From NCBI GenBank assembly GCA_024509875.1, contig JAMPIV010003467.1:620001-684000 (forward strand): a stretch of DNA of 64,000 nucleotides, written 5' to 3'. The position numbers and the translations under genes were made by a program. The notes below the pieces were generated by a model. That model worked only from the letters and a program-made list of their open reading frames with translations. It had not been told where the DNA came from and made no database searches. This document shows, one piece after another, positions 34,911-48,177 of this stretch. How positions within the stretch are numbered: position 1 is the first letter of the stretch; each line of letters begins with the position of its first letter. This DNA comes from Oreohelix idahoensis. Lineage: Eukaryota; Mollusca; Gastropoda; Stylommatophora; Oreohelicidae.

Positions 34911-37900
34911 ACCACTGATGTTGATGTGACGGAATAATTGGGTCGATATCTTCTCCTCTCCGGCAGTAGTCAGTTACGTTTTTTTTTTTTTGTGAGCACT
35001 GATTACGTGTCATTACCATGGTCGGCACCTTTCTTTTTCTGCTGTCAAACAGATATTTGGTATTTTCAAGTCGTCGTACACTCCCTTCGGTGATAATTCG
35101 TCATGTTTGCTTTAAGCTTCTCGTCTTTGCTAAGAATAGGCACAGGTAAAAATCTAAATGGGCCGGCGACAATCTCACTTCCATATTTGGACAGACTTGA
35201 CAGTCGGAATTTGTAATAATCCTGTTAAGATTTCTGCTGGCGGTTAAATTACGTACAGAAATATTACTTAGGGATATTAAAAATCTTTTGTAATTATAAC
35301 CACACTGGGGGGACGATAAAAGTCACAATCTCATCAGGCTTCCAGGTTTGGAAGTAATATTGGCCGTACAGCATTCGAGATGTAGGGTAGGAATATACAA
35401 CGCACCAGTAACGTTTTGGAAATCTTATTGGGGACGTACACGGCATGGGACATACGAGTACATCATGGTATGGAAGATAACAACGTTATACATAGCAACC
35501 ATAACCTGCAACACCTGACACGTCAGTCAGTTTATAACATTGTGAAAATTCACCTCGCGCCAAGACCGTGCCAGAGTTAAGAATAGTACCAGACCGGACC
35601 TTATTGGAGCATATTGAGGACTTAGAGCCCAGGTAAACGCAACCATTTTAACACAGAAAACTGGAATCTAAGGAAACTGTAACACAAAGTCAAAAGTGCG
35701 AACTTATTGCTAAAATAACATCACCCCGGACCACGTGTAAGAGGCATCGTCAAGCTGCCTTAAACTATTTCTCTGAGCCAGCAGCACGCGTGCCTAAAGA
35801 TTGGCGTACGTTGTATATTTTAAATTCTATATTTTTGCACATTTCAGCATATGGAATGATCTAAGATTTCTTATAACATGACTGAATTAATATGCATATA
35901 GTGACATCAATATATGTGAATATTAATATGTGTATAACAGTTTAAAATTGCTAGTGCCAATGTCCAAGTAGCATCTGAGCAGGGGATGTGAATGATGAAA
36001 GAAAGGCAACTTCAGCATATGGAATGATGATTTCATGAACTGCCAGGACTGGTGACTGCTTTATTGCGAGTTTCTTAAAAGAACCAAAGGCAGAGGTAGT
36101 CCCAAGTTCCATAGGGAGCAGGGAGTGAATGATGAAACTCAGTACTCAGAGGATATTTGTTTCTCTCTTTTGTGACACTATTTGGTGGTACCAGTTGAGG
36201 GTACTATCTCTGGAACAAGTGAGAGTATAAGTGGCCTGAAGTCGACGCTAGACACTATCATCAGACGGGTCTTAGAGACGCTGGACCAACTTCGTAGACA
36301 CTCCCTGACGCTTCTGGGAATGGGCTGCTCCCTACAACATTGACGATGAACGTGAGTGATCCAGTCCTCCATCTGCAAAGACCCAAACATCAGCTGGAGC
36401 AGAACAGACAAACTCATTGGCAGCTAAGTAGAAACATAAAAGCTGCCAAGTTAACTCTTACCCAAACCTCCATAACATCATTGATGATCAGCATTTTGGT
36501 TAAAAAGTTATTTATTTATTTTAAACTGTTAAAACATAATTGATTCAAAATTTGTTACTTGTTGTGGTAAAGTGGGATGTTATAAATATTTATAGGGGAC
36601 TTAATGTACTGACTGAGATCAGCTGTGAAGGTATCTGTATCTAATAAGTGTGGTGTATTACAGATGACCTTACTTTGCTACCACATTTATATCTCAGTCA
36701 GACTTATTCTGGAATATTGTGATGACTACGTTGAATGTCTAGGGTTATGATAATGCTGAAGTGTATGTTCACAACGACCAACAGACAGATAAACAATTTA
36801 ATTTAATCCACAACACGTTTCAACACTGTGACACTCACATAAATATAACAATCTATAAGTCTATCTTAATAAGTCAAGGGTAACTTTTAAAAATATGTAT
36901 TAATTCCTTTCAATAATAGATATCCTGATTCAACTACAAAGTGAACCAGGAATCACAATCAAATGTAATCACAAGTTGTATGTACACAATTTATAGATAG
37001 GATCTTTGTATTGACATATATTATTATTGCAATATGTGTGTAAGCTGTGATGTAGGACTATGAGGTAATACTGGCTTTTTATGCTAAGTTGTTGTTTGTC
37101 ATCATGACTTCAAGTGTTTGTTTCTGGTGGAAATAATATTGGTAAGGTTCACAGTTTCTTTTGATTTGAAACAAATAAATGTCCCTCTTGAATTAAGGTA
37201 AAGTCACTTTTAGAGGGGGGTATACACAAGATTGAGCTGCTCTGGCCACGAACTCTTAACTTCTGTGTGGGCGGCAGGAAACAGTCTCCACTGCTCGCTT
37301 GCTTCACCGTTTCCTTGAGAAACAATACTAGTCGCTATCTTGACCAAGGAGTATACTACCAGCCTCTGGATTCAGCAAAACTCAGACCAGGTGCTGCTTC
37401 AATACGTTAGGACCACGGTCCCTGAAACAAGAAGGCTGTACCTCCTACTTCAGAACTAATTTATAATCTATTTCCACACTGAAGCAGTACATACCACACT
37501 GAAGCACAATACATACAAACACTGAGTTCAGCGCTGTAGGCCAACTGTTAGCTTCTCATGTAACAAGATTCACCAGTATTCCTCTCCCTAATGGTTACAA
37601 CGCCTCTGCAATTCCAGCATTATTTCCTTCTATTCAATAAGATAGGTGTCATAGTACTATTTGGCAATCCCATGCAGTTACACTCCTCTCCGACAAGTTT
37701 TGTTCATGGGGGAGCAATATCTAGGCTTTGCCTCAAGTTTGGTACTGAGCCACACACACACAGACATAAATTATCAATTCACACTCAATTTTCATCAAAA
37801 AGATATCAAATATGTCTAGCTTACCACAATTCAAGGAAATATTAAACAAATACGTTGACTGGCGATGAGTTATGGCACAATTCCGATCTGCCTCTGTCCC

Positions 37901-39248
37901 AGGCTTTTATTAGAAAAATATGAGCTGGATCTCAACGCACTTGCTTTTACTAAGTTTATTTTCAAAAAGTGGCACTGAACAGACGCTCCTAATTGACTAT
38001 ATCAACTGGTCTAGCCAATAAGACCATGTTTACAAAAGCATTTGAAAAAATTTACCCTTCCTACGTTTCCCTTAACAACCAAAATTAGTATTTGCAGTCG
38101 ACTAATCATGTTTCGCCTTACATATACTTCTAACCAATCAAATCGGATTTAACGTAGTGGCTTCGTTCAAAATATGTATTCTAGGATAGTCGTGTATTTG
38201 TTTTTTTTTTTTTTTGTTTTTTTTTTTTAGAACCGCCACCTGTCCTGCCTTTTCGACTGTTTTGTCAGTATAAAGTCAGGATTTCAGACATAAAACAGTA
38301 GAATGTCATGTTTCCTAATAAGCATTAAACATGTTTTTTAAAACCTAACCGTGTATTGGTAGTGTTTTTTGTCACTGTTTATTTGAAAAAAAGTTAGTGC
38401 TTCATGCCTTACGCGTGGGATTGGCGTTACTATTAATCGCGAGACTGTGGTAGTATTGCCTGTGTTCCTCCGTGCATCTCTCTCTCTCTAAGGCCGTCTG
38501 TCTTTTCATTACGCAGTGTATATAATGACATTAATGCTAGTATTTTATCTGGGTCATTAAGCAGTGTGCGTATCTCAAGGTTTTCTAAGAAACACAGTAC
38601 CAGTTTTATTTTTTTGAAACGCGTGTAGTTGATGCAGTAGGCTTTACTAGTAAACGTGAAAGCGTTACAATTATGCAGATGGAGCATAAAAAAGGGGTTT
38701 TTCTTGTTCAGCCATTACGGCGGTATACACACTGGCGTATGCCATTGAAAAAGCACTGGTCTTTCACCATTCTTCTTTCCTTTTATTGAATTAATTCGTT
38801 AGGCTTTACATTTACTTTTTAATTTAGATATGTGGATTTAGAAGGTTTCACGACACTTGTATAAAGACAAATCTAATGTTGATTTAATCATTTTGAATGT
38901 ACTACATCCGTATGTCTCAGACCATTTCTTAAATACACGTAAGCGGCTATATATAATAATAAGAGGAAATTCGCACGAGCTAAAATTACATTGCATAATG
39001 CTTCACAAAAGTTGACGGCAGATACTAGAGTTAACGTGCTCAGCCAATGCAGCATTGTTCTCGCTTTTCTGAATATCTTGTGAATAGTCCCTGGCGGTAG
39101 AAGCATCATTATCCTTCTGTCTACAACTCTGCCAAGTGTAATCTTGTGCAAAGGTAGACATATTTGAAGACCCACCTCACTCACTCTTGAGTAGTTTTGG
39201 CCACTGTTAGACCACTACTGTAGAGCTATGGGGAGGCAACCCGTGACA
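34911..39248 (+). repeat. Family X, copy 1 (plus orientation), interrupted
   Basis: Homologous blocks are shared with copy 2 on the opposite strand: the start GGAATAATTGGGTCGAT.TCTTYTCCTCTCC (34935 region against 49280), 35555-36140 against 48760-48175, 36140-36545 against 45070-44800, and 38860-39248 against 44640-44240. The 2.3 kb from about 36545 to 38860 has no counterpart in copy 2 and looks like an insertion. Possible splice-donor-like sites (GTAAGT or GTACGT after ATTGGC) sit at corresponding positions. I do not recognise the family. Stretches such as GTSESISGLKSTLDTIIRRV (36210-36275) suggest it once coded for protein. Confidence 0.6.
36545..38860. other. Unassigned 2.3 kb inside family X copy 1
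   Basis: Absent from the matching position of copy 2. Contains T runs at about 38195-38229 and no recognisable ORF. Probably an insertion of an unidentified element; ends not defined. Confidence 0.4.
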
Positions 39249-40085
39249 GTTGAAATGTGCGTCTCTATGTGCAATAAACAGTATGTAAAAACACTGCCAG
39301 GGTTCTTTTGCTTGGCCAGTGCGACGAATAATTTCAGGCTTCCCGACATAGAAGGAGCGCCGTCCGTGCAAATGCTGGTGCATAATCTCCATGACAAATC
39401 ATGAGAACTGAAATAACTGTCGACAACATCAAGAATATCTTGTTGTTTCTGGAAGTAGCTTACAAAATAAAAAATATTATACGATGTCTCTATTACAAAC
39501 AAACCTGTTGAATGCTAGGAGTTGAGTTTTCCAGTGATGTCAGTTGACTCGTCCAACTAGATGGCAAAATAATTGACTTCTTTAATGTTAGCTATCACTT
39601 GTGACTCAACGCCTTGAGACATGTCTTGTATACGCCGACTAATAGGGATTTTCAAAATCTCTCTTTCACATTTCTCGCCAGACATAATTTATAATTTTAC
39701 AACAAGCTGGTTAAATTACTGACTCGGCAATTTTATGTGATTTCATCTTTTTTGCCACGATGCCAGCAACGGTATAGCTTGTCTTCTTGAGCTTTGACAG
39801 AAATAGTTGTGATTTTGGTCCATTGTTTAGCCAGGCGTGTTTGATCAGCTATAAGCCTTTTAAAATATTATGTTGGTTTCTCGCATAAATATGAGTGCTT
39901 TGTGTTAAGGTGTCTTTTCAGCTTACTTCGATCCATAGCTTGGTTTGTCAGTTTCTCATCAAAAACAACACACTTAAAACGTGGCTGCTCTTCTCCAGAT
40001 GAAATTAATCTGAAGGACAAATAATCTTCATTATTCTGGCCAGTGGTTTTAGAACTAACATTATCTGTATTATGTGTTATGCTAC
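39215..40085 (-). pseudogene. hAT transposase remnant with BED zinc finger (SCAND3/ZBED5-like)
   Basis: In order on the minus strand: a BED-finger end (LSFRLISSGEEQPRFKC, then LKRHLNTKH), where the second Cys of the finger is replaced by Phe; a SVKAQEDKLYR region; the ISRRIQDMSQGVESQVIANI block; LDESTDITGK, the D-E-S-T-D signature with the first catalytic Asp; and CTDGAPSMSGSLKLFVALAK, the second Asp region, followed by a LLHIETH stretch equivalent to HC-x2-HR. Stops and frameshifts occur between blocks. Only the last segment (39215-39502) is one open frame. The C-terminal dimerisation domain was not found. The match to the SCAND3/ZBED5 group of hAT transposases is from family knowledge and is strong. 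Confidence 0.75.
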
Positions 40086-40096
40086 CAGAACTAGTC

Positions 40097-42420
40097 TACA
40101 AGATTACTCTTGGCTGAGATGTAGATAGAAGGGTAATGACGCTTCTACCTTACGGGAGTATTTACAAGATAATTCAGAAGTCAAGAACAATGCTGCTTAG
40201 CGCTGAACATTTGTTAACCAATATCTTTCCGTCGCCTTGTATGAAGGATTTAAGCAATGGTTTTTAGCCCGTTAACCCCAGCTGAGTTAATTCAGCGAAT
40301 TTCCTCTTATAATGGTATAGCTCTGTTTAGAGGTAAATATATGTCTAGATGTGTATATGTATATTAAATATTCTGGCTCATACGTATGCTTGCAAACAGG
40401 TAATAACTGACCTGAATAAACAACTATTGTTTAGTTTTAAAACAACAGGTAACAAATTTAATAATCAATTAGCATTAACAGTTTATAATAAATGAAATGC
40501 TGGTGAATTTTTTATTGGAATCAATTTTTCTCTTCACTGAGATTTAGGGTGAGGATATAGTTCAGAAAATTATGTCCAGCTGCTGGTGCCCTTTTACAAG
40601 CACTTAACTGATTTAAGGGGGTCCTGCAGCCGTTTTTTTTTTGTCATCAGTTATTTGGTGGTGAGGGCTCTTCTCTAGACAACTAGTCCAATTTAGGCGG
40701 TTGGTGTTGATTCCCTGCATTTCACTCAAGACTAGCTTCGTTCCACGAACGTTTTAGACAAAATAGAAAAACAAATGCCTCTGCTAAGAACATTTGTGGG
40801 CTGCCAATTAACAGGCGCATTCTCGCTGTCCACCCACCAATGTTAATCTCTCAGAAAAATTAAATTCCCGAGTACACAGTGTAGCTCAGGGAAGATGATT
40901 AAAAATCACCAATATTTTTCCGGGTATTAAACTGGGAAAATGTTTCTGGACAGTGCGAATAATGAGTTGCCTGAGTTACAATTAACAACGTGCATATATC
41001 TCACAAATCAATACACACTTTATGCACATGTGATGTATTCATCAGTCATCACTGCTCTATTCGGAGTCTGGGGTCACCTCTGCTGTCGGTTTTTCGCACG
41101 ACTAGCCAGAAGAAATAACCATCGCTTGCTGTAGTGGTTTATGAATATACCATTTTCGTATGTTGAGGTTTCCAGCGTCCTATATAGCCACTTAGCAAAA
41201 ACAAACATGTCAAATTCACATTTGTAATATAAAGGTTTCACTTACCCCAGTTGGGTTATACACAATCTCCTCGCGCAGTTTAGAATGGACACGAGCTATT
41301 TAAGTTATATGCTCTCGAATCACTTGGTCTGGAAATTTTGAATCCCTTTTATGACGTGTGAATCTGCGAAACACTTGGTCTGGGAAAGTTTCTCATACCA
41401 CGGGTGATCCAATTCCTTAGGTATCCACTATTAATATTTAAAGTCTTGGTCCCTTAAGTTTTTCAGAGTTTGTATTTATAAAGACGGGTTTACTTTTTAA
41501 GGTTTTAAGTTTCCCAAATACCTCGATCTGTCACTTATATGTAAAGAATTCTAGGTTTATCCTTCTCTTTCTGGCTGTTGGGAGTTGCTCGTTTGAAGTT
41601 GCGAAGCTGTCTGCTCTGTGTCTCTGAGTTTGCTAGATTATATCTCTCATTCTCAGTTCAAATCCCAGATTGTACTTCCTGGCAAACTTGCCAATGAGAA
41701 CCAAAGCATATTCCGGCTCTCACTTCAATCCAATCGTAAGCTCTTTTGCACAATGTGGGTAGAGGTGTTTAAATTCATAATCTCCCCCGCGTGTTTAAAA
41801 TATTACATTTAATATTCCATCGCGTGACCTCTTTCAAAGCATGCGGTAATATTTCCGCCAAATCACAACAAATCTGGGAACCTATTTTATGTCCAGATGC
41901 TACCTTCAAATATTGACTCGCCAGACAGATTATCTGAGACAATCTTAGTCACAAAGATGGACCCGTGAAGCGATTATCTCATTATCGTCTGTGATCGTGC
42001 GTTCTCCAGACAGTCCTACAAAAGGAGCGCCAGCCGCTCAGACAAACAATATTGTTTCCTCAGACATACAGACCGCAACCCAGGTGATAATTGCTTGATT
42101 GTCGCTGGCCTCGGAAATGAGTTACGTCAAAGTCGCTATCTTTCTTCACGTTTGCCGTCTCTATTAAAAGGTGGCGAGCCGGCTTTTCATGATAAGAATA
42201 TCGCTCGCTGACCGGTTCAGTAAACGTGGTATTGTCACGAGTCACCTGGCGTAATGTAAACAGTCTGGGAGTGGTCACAGAAAGAATGTAGGGCGTAAAA
42301 TATGTCATATAATCCAAGTAATAAGTTGATTGGTGAGGAAAATGAAGAAAACGAGATGATACTGCCGGAGGGGCTGAAGATTAGAGAGCACAAAAATACA
42401 TGCACAAGACGTTCTGTGAC
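40097..42420 (-). repeat. Family X, copy 3 (minus orientation), diverged
   Basis: 40097-40325 matches the family X end block (CAAGATTACTCTTGGC...CAGCGAATTTCCTCTTA). About 41060-41170 matches the ACCTCTGCT...TGTTGAGGTTTCCAGC block (compare 48200-48330). A start-like ATACTGCCGGAGGGG is near 42370. It faces copy 1 across the hAT transposase remnant. The homology is patchy and the limits are approximate. Confidence 0.45.
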
Positions 42421-42743
42421 ACTTGTCTAATGAGCGCTGAAAATAACAATCAACTAAATTCAGAAATAACAAAATAACTAAAACGAAATAGAAATAACAA
42501 ACACAAATGCGGGACAGGTTCTCTTTAGATGTGTGCATTATAGTGACCTGCCCTTGTAATGATTGTCTTGGTCATGTTCGAATATGTAATGATTTTCTTT
42601 CATTACAAGGGTAGATCACTACAATGCACGGTGGCGACAAGGGCGAAAGGTGGGAAGGTAAAAGAACATTGCAGAATTATTTTAGTATATGGAACAATAG
42701 GGACGGAAGCTCTTAGAACATTACTATTATAACTTTTGTTTTT

Positions 42744-43117
42744 ATTAAACTGATGGAGCCGCACTAGCGTAGTGGTTACCACACCGCTCTGGCGACCGGG
42801 TGATCCAGGATCAAACCCGGGTGACGACATTTGAGGATTTTTCGTCGACCGGGAATTTGACTGGATCAACTCGAGACCTGGCGAGCACATTTGAAGGAGT
42901 GTTGTCGACCATAGATTGGCGGCTCCTGAGCCGACCCAGCTGTAATGGGTACCTCCGAAATCGGAGAGTATTTGCCTGAATGGCGAGGGACACCTGTCTC
43001 TGTACAAGAAAAAAGGGATACTCACGTAAAATCAATGTCAGTTTAGACAATAATAATAACCTGAGATTTCGCCTCGAGTATTAGCGGGCGTACGAAAAAA
43101 AAAAAAATTAAACTGAT
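42744..43117 (+). mobile_element. SINE family 1, copy b, with 11-bp TSD
   Basis: The SINE body is 42755-43106: tRNA-like head GGAGCCGCACTAGCGTAGTG with A box, a B-box-like GGATCAAACCC, two related internal units with GTCGACC and CATTTGA cores, and an A-run tail. TSD ATTAAACTGAT at 42744-42754 and 43107-43117 is exact. It is inserted inside the hAT element. Confidence 0.9.
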
Positions 43118-43299
43118 ATTGTTTTTATTCTTATCTCCCTTTTATGAAAAATATACAGTACTACTAAAATTTACCTCGACGATTTAAAAAAAATTATTCC
43201 TCAATTTATCTCTCGTTTTTACCCCATCTTTCTCCTAAACTCTCGTGGCACATCTGCGGACCCTTCGCGGCACATCGGTTGAAAATCACAGTGGTAGAG

Positions 43300-44239
43300 T
43301 ATTAGAAGAGAACTTTGTGAAGATCAGAGCAAACATAGTGTGAATGTAGATAAGAGAGTGTGGATGAGAAAGGGGAAGTATAGTTTTAAAAAAAATAACG
43401 AGTACACGTGTGTTTGTAAATGTGTTTGAGTGTGTGTATGGATGAGAGAGACTGTGTGTGTAAATGAGAATTCGTGGGTGTGGACAAGATGTGATAATAC
43501 ACTTAATGGGAGAAGCTACAGGGTAACTTAAAACAGTAATAGCAGAAGCATACCAACGCATTTTATGGATTAATGCTATTGGTTGTCATAACAATGGTGG
43601 CCGTATTGAATTTGAATCCTGTATTTCAATTCGCTATGCCTTTTTTTTAATTTGTTAAGGTATGATCACCAAAGTTGAAACGGAAGCTTATCTTTATTGT
43701 TACGAGGGTGTTGTTAGATGTTTAACACCGACCGTTTGCCCGGGTTCATAGGCTCTGCTAGGGTAAATTTCAGCACAGTACACTGATACGGAAACATGCA
43801 TAAGTCATCGAATAACACGCTGTGTACAAAAGGAACACAAATTAATTTGATGAAACAAGTGATGAGATTCACAGTACGTCTACAGCAACGGCAATCACCT
43901 CTGGTCAGTCAAACATGAACCAGAAACTATGGGTGGTGTATCTGCACTCACGCCCAAACTCAAATACTTCTCTCGGCTCTCATTTATCACTAGAGCACTT
44001 GATCTAATTCACAACATGCCCGAATCACACAGAAACGGCTCCTTTCTACAATATTCACAACTCTACTTGGAAAAACATCATCACAAATCCGAATCTCTCA
44101 GCCGACTGCCCAAATCATTACACACCCGAATCTCTCAGCTAACTGCCCAAACTCTCCCTATCCCAGCCAAAACACTATCAGCTCACTCACTCACACCTAA
44201 AACACAAGAGCAGTAACCAGATCTGTTTCTGCCAAACAT
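43300..44239. other. No gene seen
   Basis: Spacer after the hAT right end. A short local duplication, CCGAATCTCTCAGC followed by ACTGCCCAAA, occurs twice at about 44090-44155. The 95-codon plus frame at 43929 has no recognised content. Confidence 0.4.
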
Positions 44240-45072
44240 TGTCACGGGTTGCCTCCCCGTAGCTCTGCAGTAGTGGTTCAACAGTGGCCAAAACTGAAGA
44301 GTAACTAATGTTGGTCTTCAAATGTGTCTACCTTCGCCCAAGATTACTCTTGGCAGAGTTGTAAGTAGAAGGATAATGGTGCTTCTACCTCAAGGTAATG
44401 TTCACATGATATACAGAAAAGCGAGAACAGTGCTGCACTGGCTGAGCACGTTAACTCTAGGATCTGCCGATAACTTTTGTGAAGGATTATGCAAAATAAT
44501 TTCAGCACGTACAAGCCCCCAGCTGAGTTTTCAGCGAATTTCCTCTTATTATTATTTAGTACCTCTGATTCAGTGTATTTAAGACATTTTCTGAGACATT
44601 CGGATACAGCACATTCAAAATGATTAAATCAACTTTAAGTTTGGATAGATATAAAAAGACAAATTTAATAACCACTTAGGTTTTAACAGTTATTAAAAAC
44701 TTAATATTCTTTAACAAAATTGGTCATCACCATATGATGTTAATAGGGAATTATGTAAGGGGAAGTTTCACTTGGCAGCTTTTATTTGACTACTTAACTG
44801 CCATTGAGGTTTCTGCTCCCGCTGGTTAGCAGATATGTGACTGGATTGCTCACGTTCCTGGTCAAGATTGAGAGTAGCAGCACGTTCTAAGTAGAATCAG
44901 GGAGTAAATGCAAAGCTGGTCCCGTGTTTCTAAGACCCGTCTGATGATGGTGTCTAGCGTCGACTTCAGGCCACTTATACCATCACTTGTTCCAGAAATA
45001 GTACCTTTAACTGGTACCACCAACTAGTATGGCAAAACAAGAGAGACGAATATCCTCTGAGTATTGAGGTTC

Positions 45073-48000
45073 CCGACACATACTTATGTGTCCCCATCCT
45101 CCTGTCACGTTTATAGAAATATTTGTCGAGTTTGACAATTTTAGTGAAATCGACAAAGTAAGTTATCTGCCAGATGTATAGAAGAAAACGCAGATAATGT
45201 GTGGAAAAAGGGTGACGGTATAACAACATGGAAGGAGGGCTATAACAGCTTTCTCTCTCTCTTGCCAAGCCCACGCTCGCTTATAGTCTTACGAATCAAC
45301 CGCTCTCTCTTCTTACTCACCGACTGATAGATCGGGAATATAGTAAGACCTGTAAGTATGGAGAAAGGTCATGAACAGCGCGGTAACAAAAGGTTAAAAT
45401 TTATTAAATTCTTGAAAGTAGAAAATATATATCAAGTGTATCAGCACACCAACAAAACAAAAGAAATGCAGCAAAAGCACAACAATTTAACAATTACATA
45501 AACCCACTAAGGGAACAAAACTAACTGTTCTGCCCCGATCTATAACTAAACCCAGAGAGAACATCTTCGGCTGTATGTGTATGATACGACGCTATCACAG
45601 TGTCTTAAGTCTCTATCCAGACTGGAGGAATAATCTTAATCCACTGAGGAAAGTGCAAACGCTATCCTTGCGTAGTTTTCACAGTTTACTAACACCGTAA
45701 GCTACAGTTTTATCTCTAGTCTTTCCACTGACCGCAAATACGGGCGGGGATTTTGACTACCAAAAGTATACAAGACGAGGTCAAATTATGACAGCTGTCT
45801 GCTGCGCTATTATCCAGCGCGTGAAATAGGCCTGCGTGCTTGATGCTTAAATCCGGTTTGGGCTGGTTTTGAACTGTATTGTGACTGAGCGCTCAGTTTA
45901 AGCACACAGTCAGATGCTTCCACTTCAGTTCGTGCAGATGAGCAGGATGAGGTACTGCATGCCACTAAGCTGTGACTTGTATTAAATCGGCGAGTAGTAA
46001 ACCACTACTGCACAATACGATTTCAGATTTTCTGTCGCTGGTTATACACTGCATGAGCTAAACTCCCGTTAGAGGGCTTATGTGAAGAGGGTTGCACTTT
46101 CAGGTACGTTGTGACAACTCGTATTCGTTGCTTACTGGAACCGTGAGGTCGAGAAGCATGTTACATTCGTTGACTGAGATCCAGCTGTAACAGTGGGGTA
46201 CCCTGGAACTAAGACCAAACAAACAACCTTTACATCAATCAAATAAATACAATCATAACAAAGGTATAATCAACTGTTATGTTCCATTGTAGTAGGTGTA
46301 TTATAATTATGCTAAGTAAATATCGGTGCTGTCTTTATCCACATGCGTTGTCCTCCTATTAATTCCACTCTATTAATTATCAGCCTGCAGTCGCATTGGC
46401 TAAACTATCTTGTGCCTACATGTACATCTAAGCATGTGCGCTGACAGAAACAATCTGCTCGATGTCTTCTTCAACTCGACATATGGGTTGTCCAAACAAG
46501 TGGTTCCCGTGAAGAAGGTGTACTATTAATCATATCATTGTTTGACATACATAAAATATTAGCACTAAATACATTCCACAATAAAATTATATGCGCCCCG
46601 TTGGGGTCGATACACAAAAGGAAAAGTAATTACTTCCAACGAATAGAATACATGAAAATGCAGTGTTTATGCTATAATATTACATGGTGACTTAAACGTA
46701 GGATATAATTATATCCCTGGCCGGTGGCTGCTTTCTGGATGGCCGTGAAAGTTTTAAACTGGTGTCTAACTACACAAGTAGACATATCATAATTCCACAC
46801 TCAACCACGAGAAGTTTCTCTCAGAAAGTAATAAGTGACTACCTCTTCTAATTCAGTCTTAATAGCAAATGCACATCACTATTCATGTTTATGTGAATAA
46901 ATTACACACTGAAGTTTCCCTAAAGTAATGACAGCTTTTTTTAGCTTACTATTTAACCCATGGTAAGCACAGAACAGACAAAGAGGTTCTTCCCCTAGTA
47001 AGTATCTGTTAGAGTAAGTTTACCATTAACCCATTGTAAACAATAACACCAGGAGATACCTAACAGCTTAAGCACCTGTTAACTTAAGCGGTAGACGGCG
47101 CTACATTATTACTGAATTAATTACCGGGGAGAAATCATCTATATAGTTTATTTGTCAGCACACTAGATTTATAGTCTCAAATCAGACGCTGACCCAAACA
47201 TCTGGCATCGCATGTTTTCGCAGGTGTTCGGTCGCTTTGCTTTTACAAGCGTAATCCAGAGTAACATAACTTCATTCTAGAGTCTACATCAGAAGACAAC
47301 AGACACGAGAAAGTCCACTGCATAAGACATAATATTATCTCTCGGCAGCCGACATAGGAGAATGACGGCTATCCAGGGTCGCGACCAAAGTCTCAGAACG
47401 AACGTGACTTCTCTCCCCTGAAAGGGAGATAAAAGAAGGATACCCTGGTATCAAAAGGGTGCCTCGTTGCGCCGCTCACGCTACCAACTTGAGTAAGACA
47501 GCGGTTCGTTCTTCAAAGAATCTATTTGCTCGGTCAGTGGCCAAACACTGTTACGAGCGAAGGGTGTCCCCCTAGTTGGGCAGACTGCACGTGCGTCTTA
47601 GGTAAGATTACCACAATCGCCGGTCGATGGCCACCAAGAATCGAGCGATGCATTTATAATGAGCAAGAAACGAAAACATCACCCCAGCCACGCTTCGGGG
47701 TGGGTGTCTGAAAGGGGAATAATAAGGTTACTGGGGCCATTAGAACAATGTAAAGAAAAGAAATACATATAGCCAGTGGAATCAGAAAACAAATTTAGAA
47801 GAAAAAGGAGAAGGGGCGGAATGGAAAAGACAAATTATCAGTCGTTTTGTCACACCTCCTATTCCACTATCCCATTTATTTTCAGAATTGTTACCCTCTC
47901 TGAGAATTAATCTGAATCACAGTGGGCGAAAAACTATCTTTACATTTAAAATGAATTGTTTTATATTTAACTTTACATGAAAATGTTATCACTATAGTTT

Positions 48001-48177
48001 GAATATGTTTACATTTTCATCGGTTAGAAAGGTTGTAAACTTTCATTGCAGTTAGAGTGAATATGTTTTACATTTACACTAGTTGAAAAAGTTGAAACGT
48101 TCATTACATTTAGAGTGAATATGTTTTACATTTACACTGGTTGAAAAGGTTAATAATATAACAAGTATGTACATCAT
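45073..48177. other. Unassigned 3.1 kb inside family X copy 2
   Basis: Lies between two segments that are contiguous in copy 1. It contains CTGTAACAG followed by TGGGGTACCCTGG at about 46181-46205, reminiscent of an LTR end plus primer-binding site, but no second LTR was found. No coding sequence is recognised. 48001-48150 holds a 58-bp tandem repeat. Confidence 0.35.
48001..48150 (+). repeat. 58-bp tandem repeat
   Basis: Units begin GAATATGTTTTACATTT at 48001, 48059 and 48117, the third partial. A more degenerate unit may precede 48001. Confidence 0.75.

Larger units (their letters stand above)
34558..43299 (-). mobile_element. hAT-type transposon, 8.7 kb, with nested sequence
   Basis: The left end at 34566 reads CAGTGATTTTCAACATTTTC. 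The right end at 43291, reverse complemented, reads CTGTGATTTTCAACCGATGT, and a GCGGCACA block lies near each end. Flanking octamers are AGGTAGAG (34558-34565) and TGGTAGAG (43292-43299), 7 of 8 identical, matching the 8-bp TSD of hAT elements. A hAT transposase remnant lies inside on the minus strand (39215-40085). The size is far above a usual hAT; two copies of family X and a SINE account for much of it. Confidence 0.65.

Noticed and set aside
43929..44216. 95-codon plus frame as a gene
   Set aside because: Ser/His-rich, contains a local duplication, no motif and no supporting context.
46160..46210. LTR end with primer-binding site (CTGTAACAG then TGGGGTACC)
   Set aside because: No matching second LTR was found by eye; the short TGTTACA/TGTAACA pair 34 bp apart could be chance.
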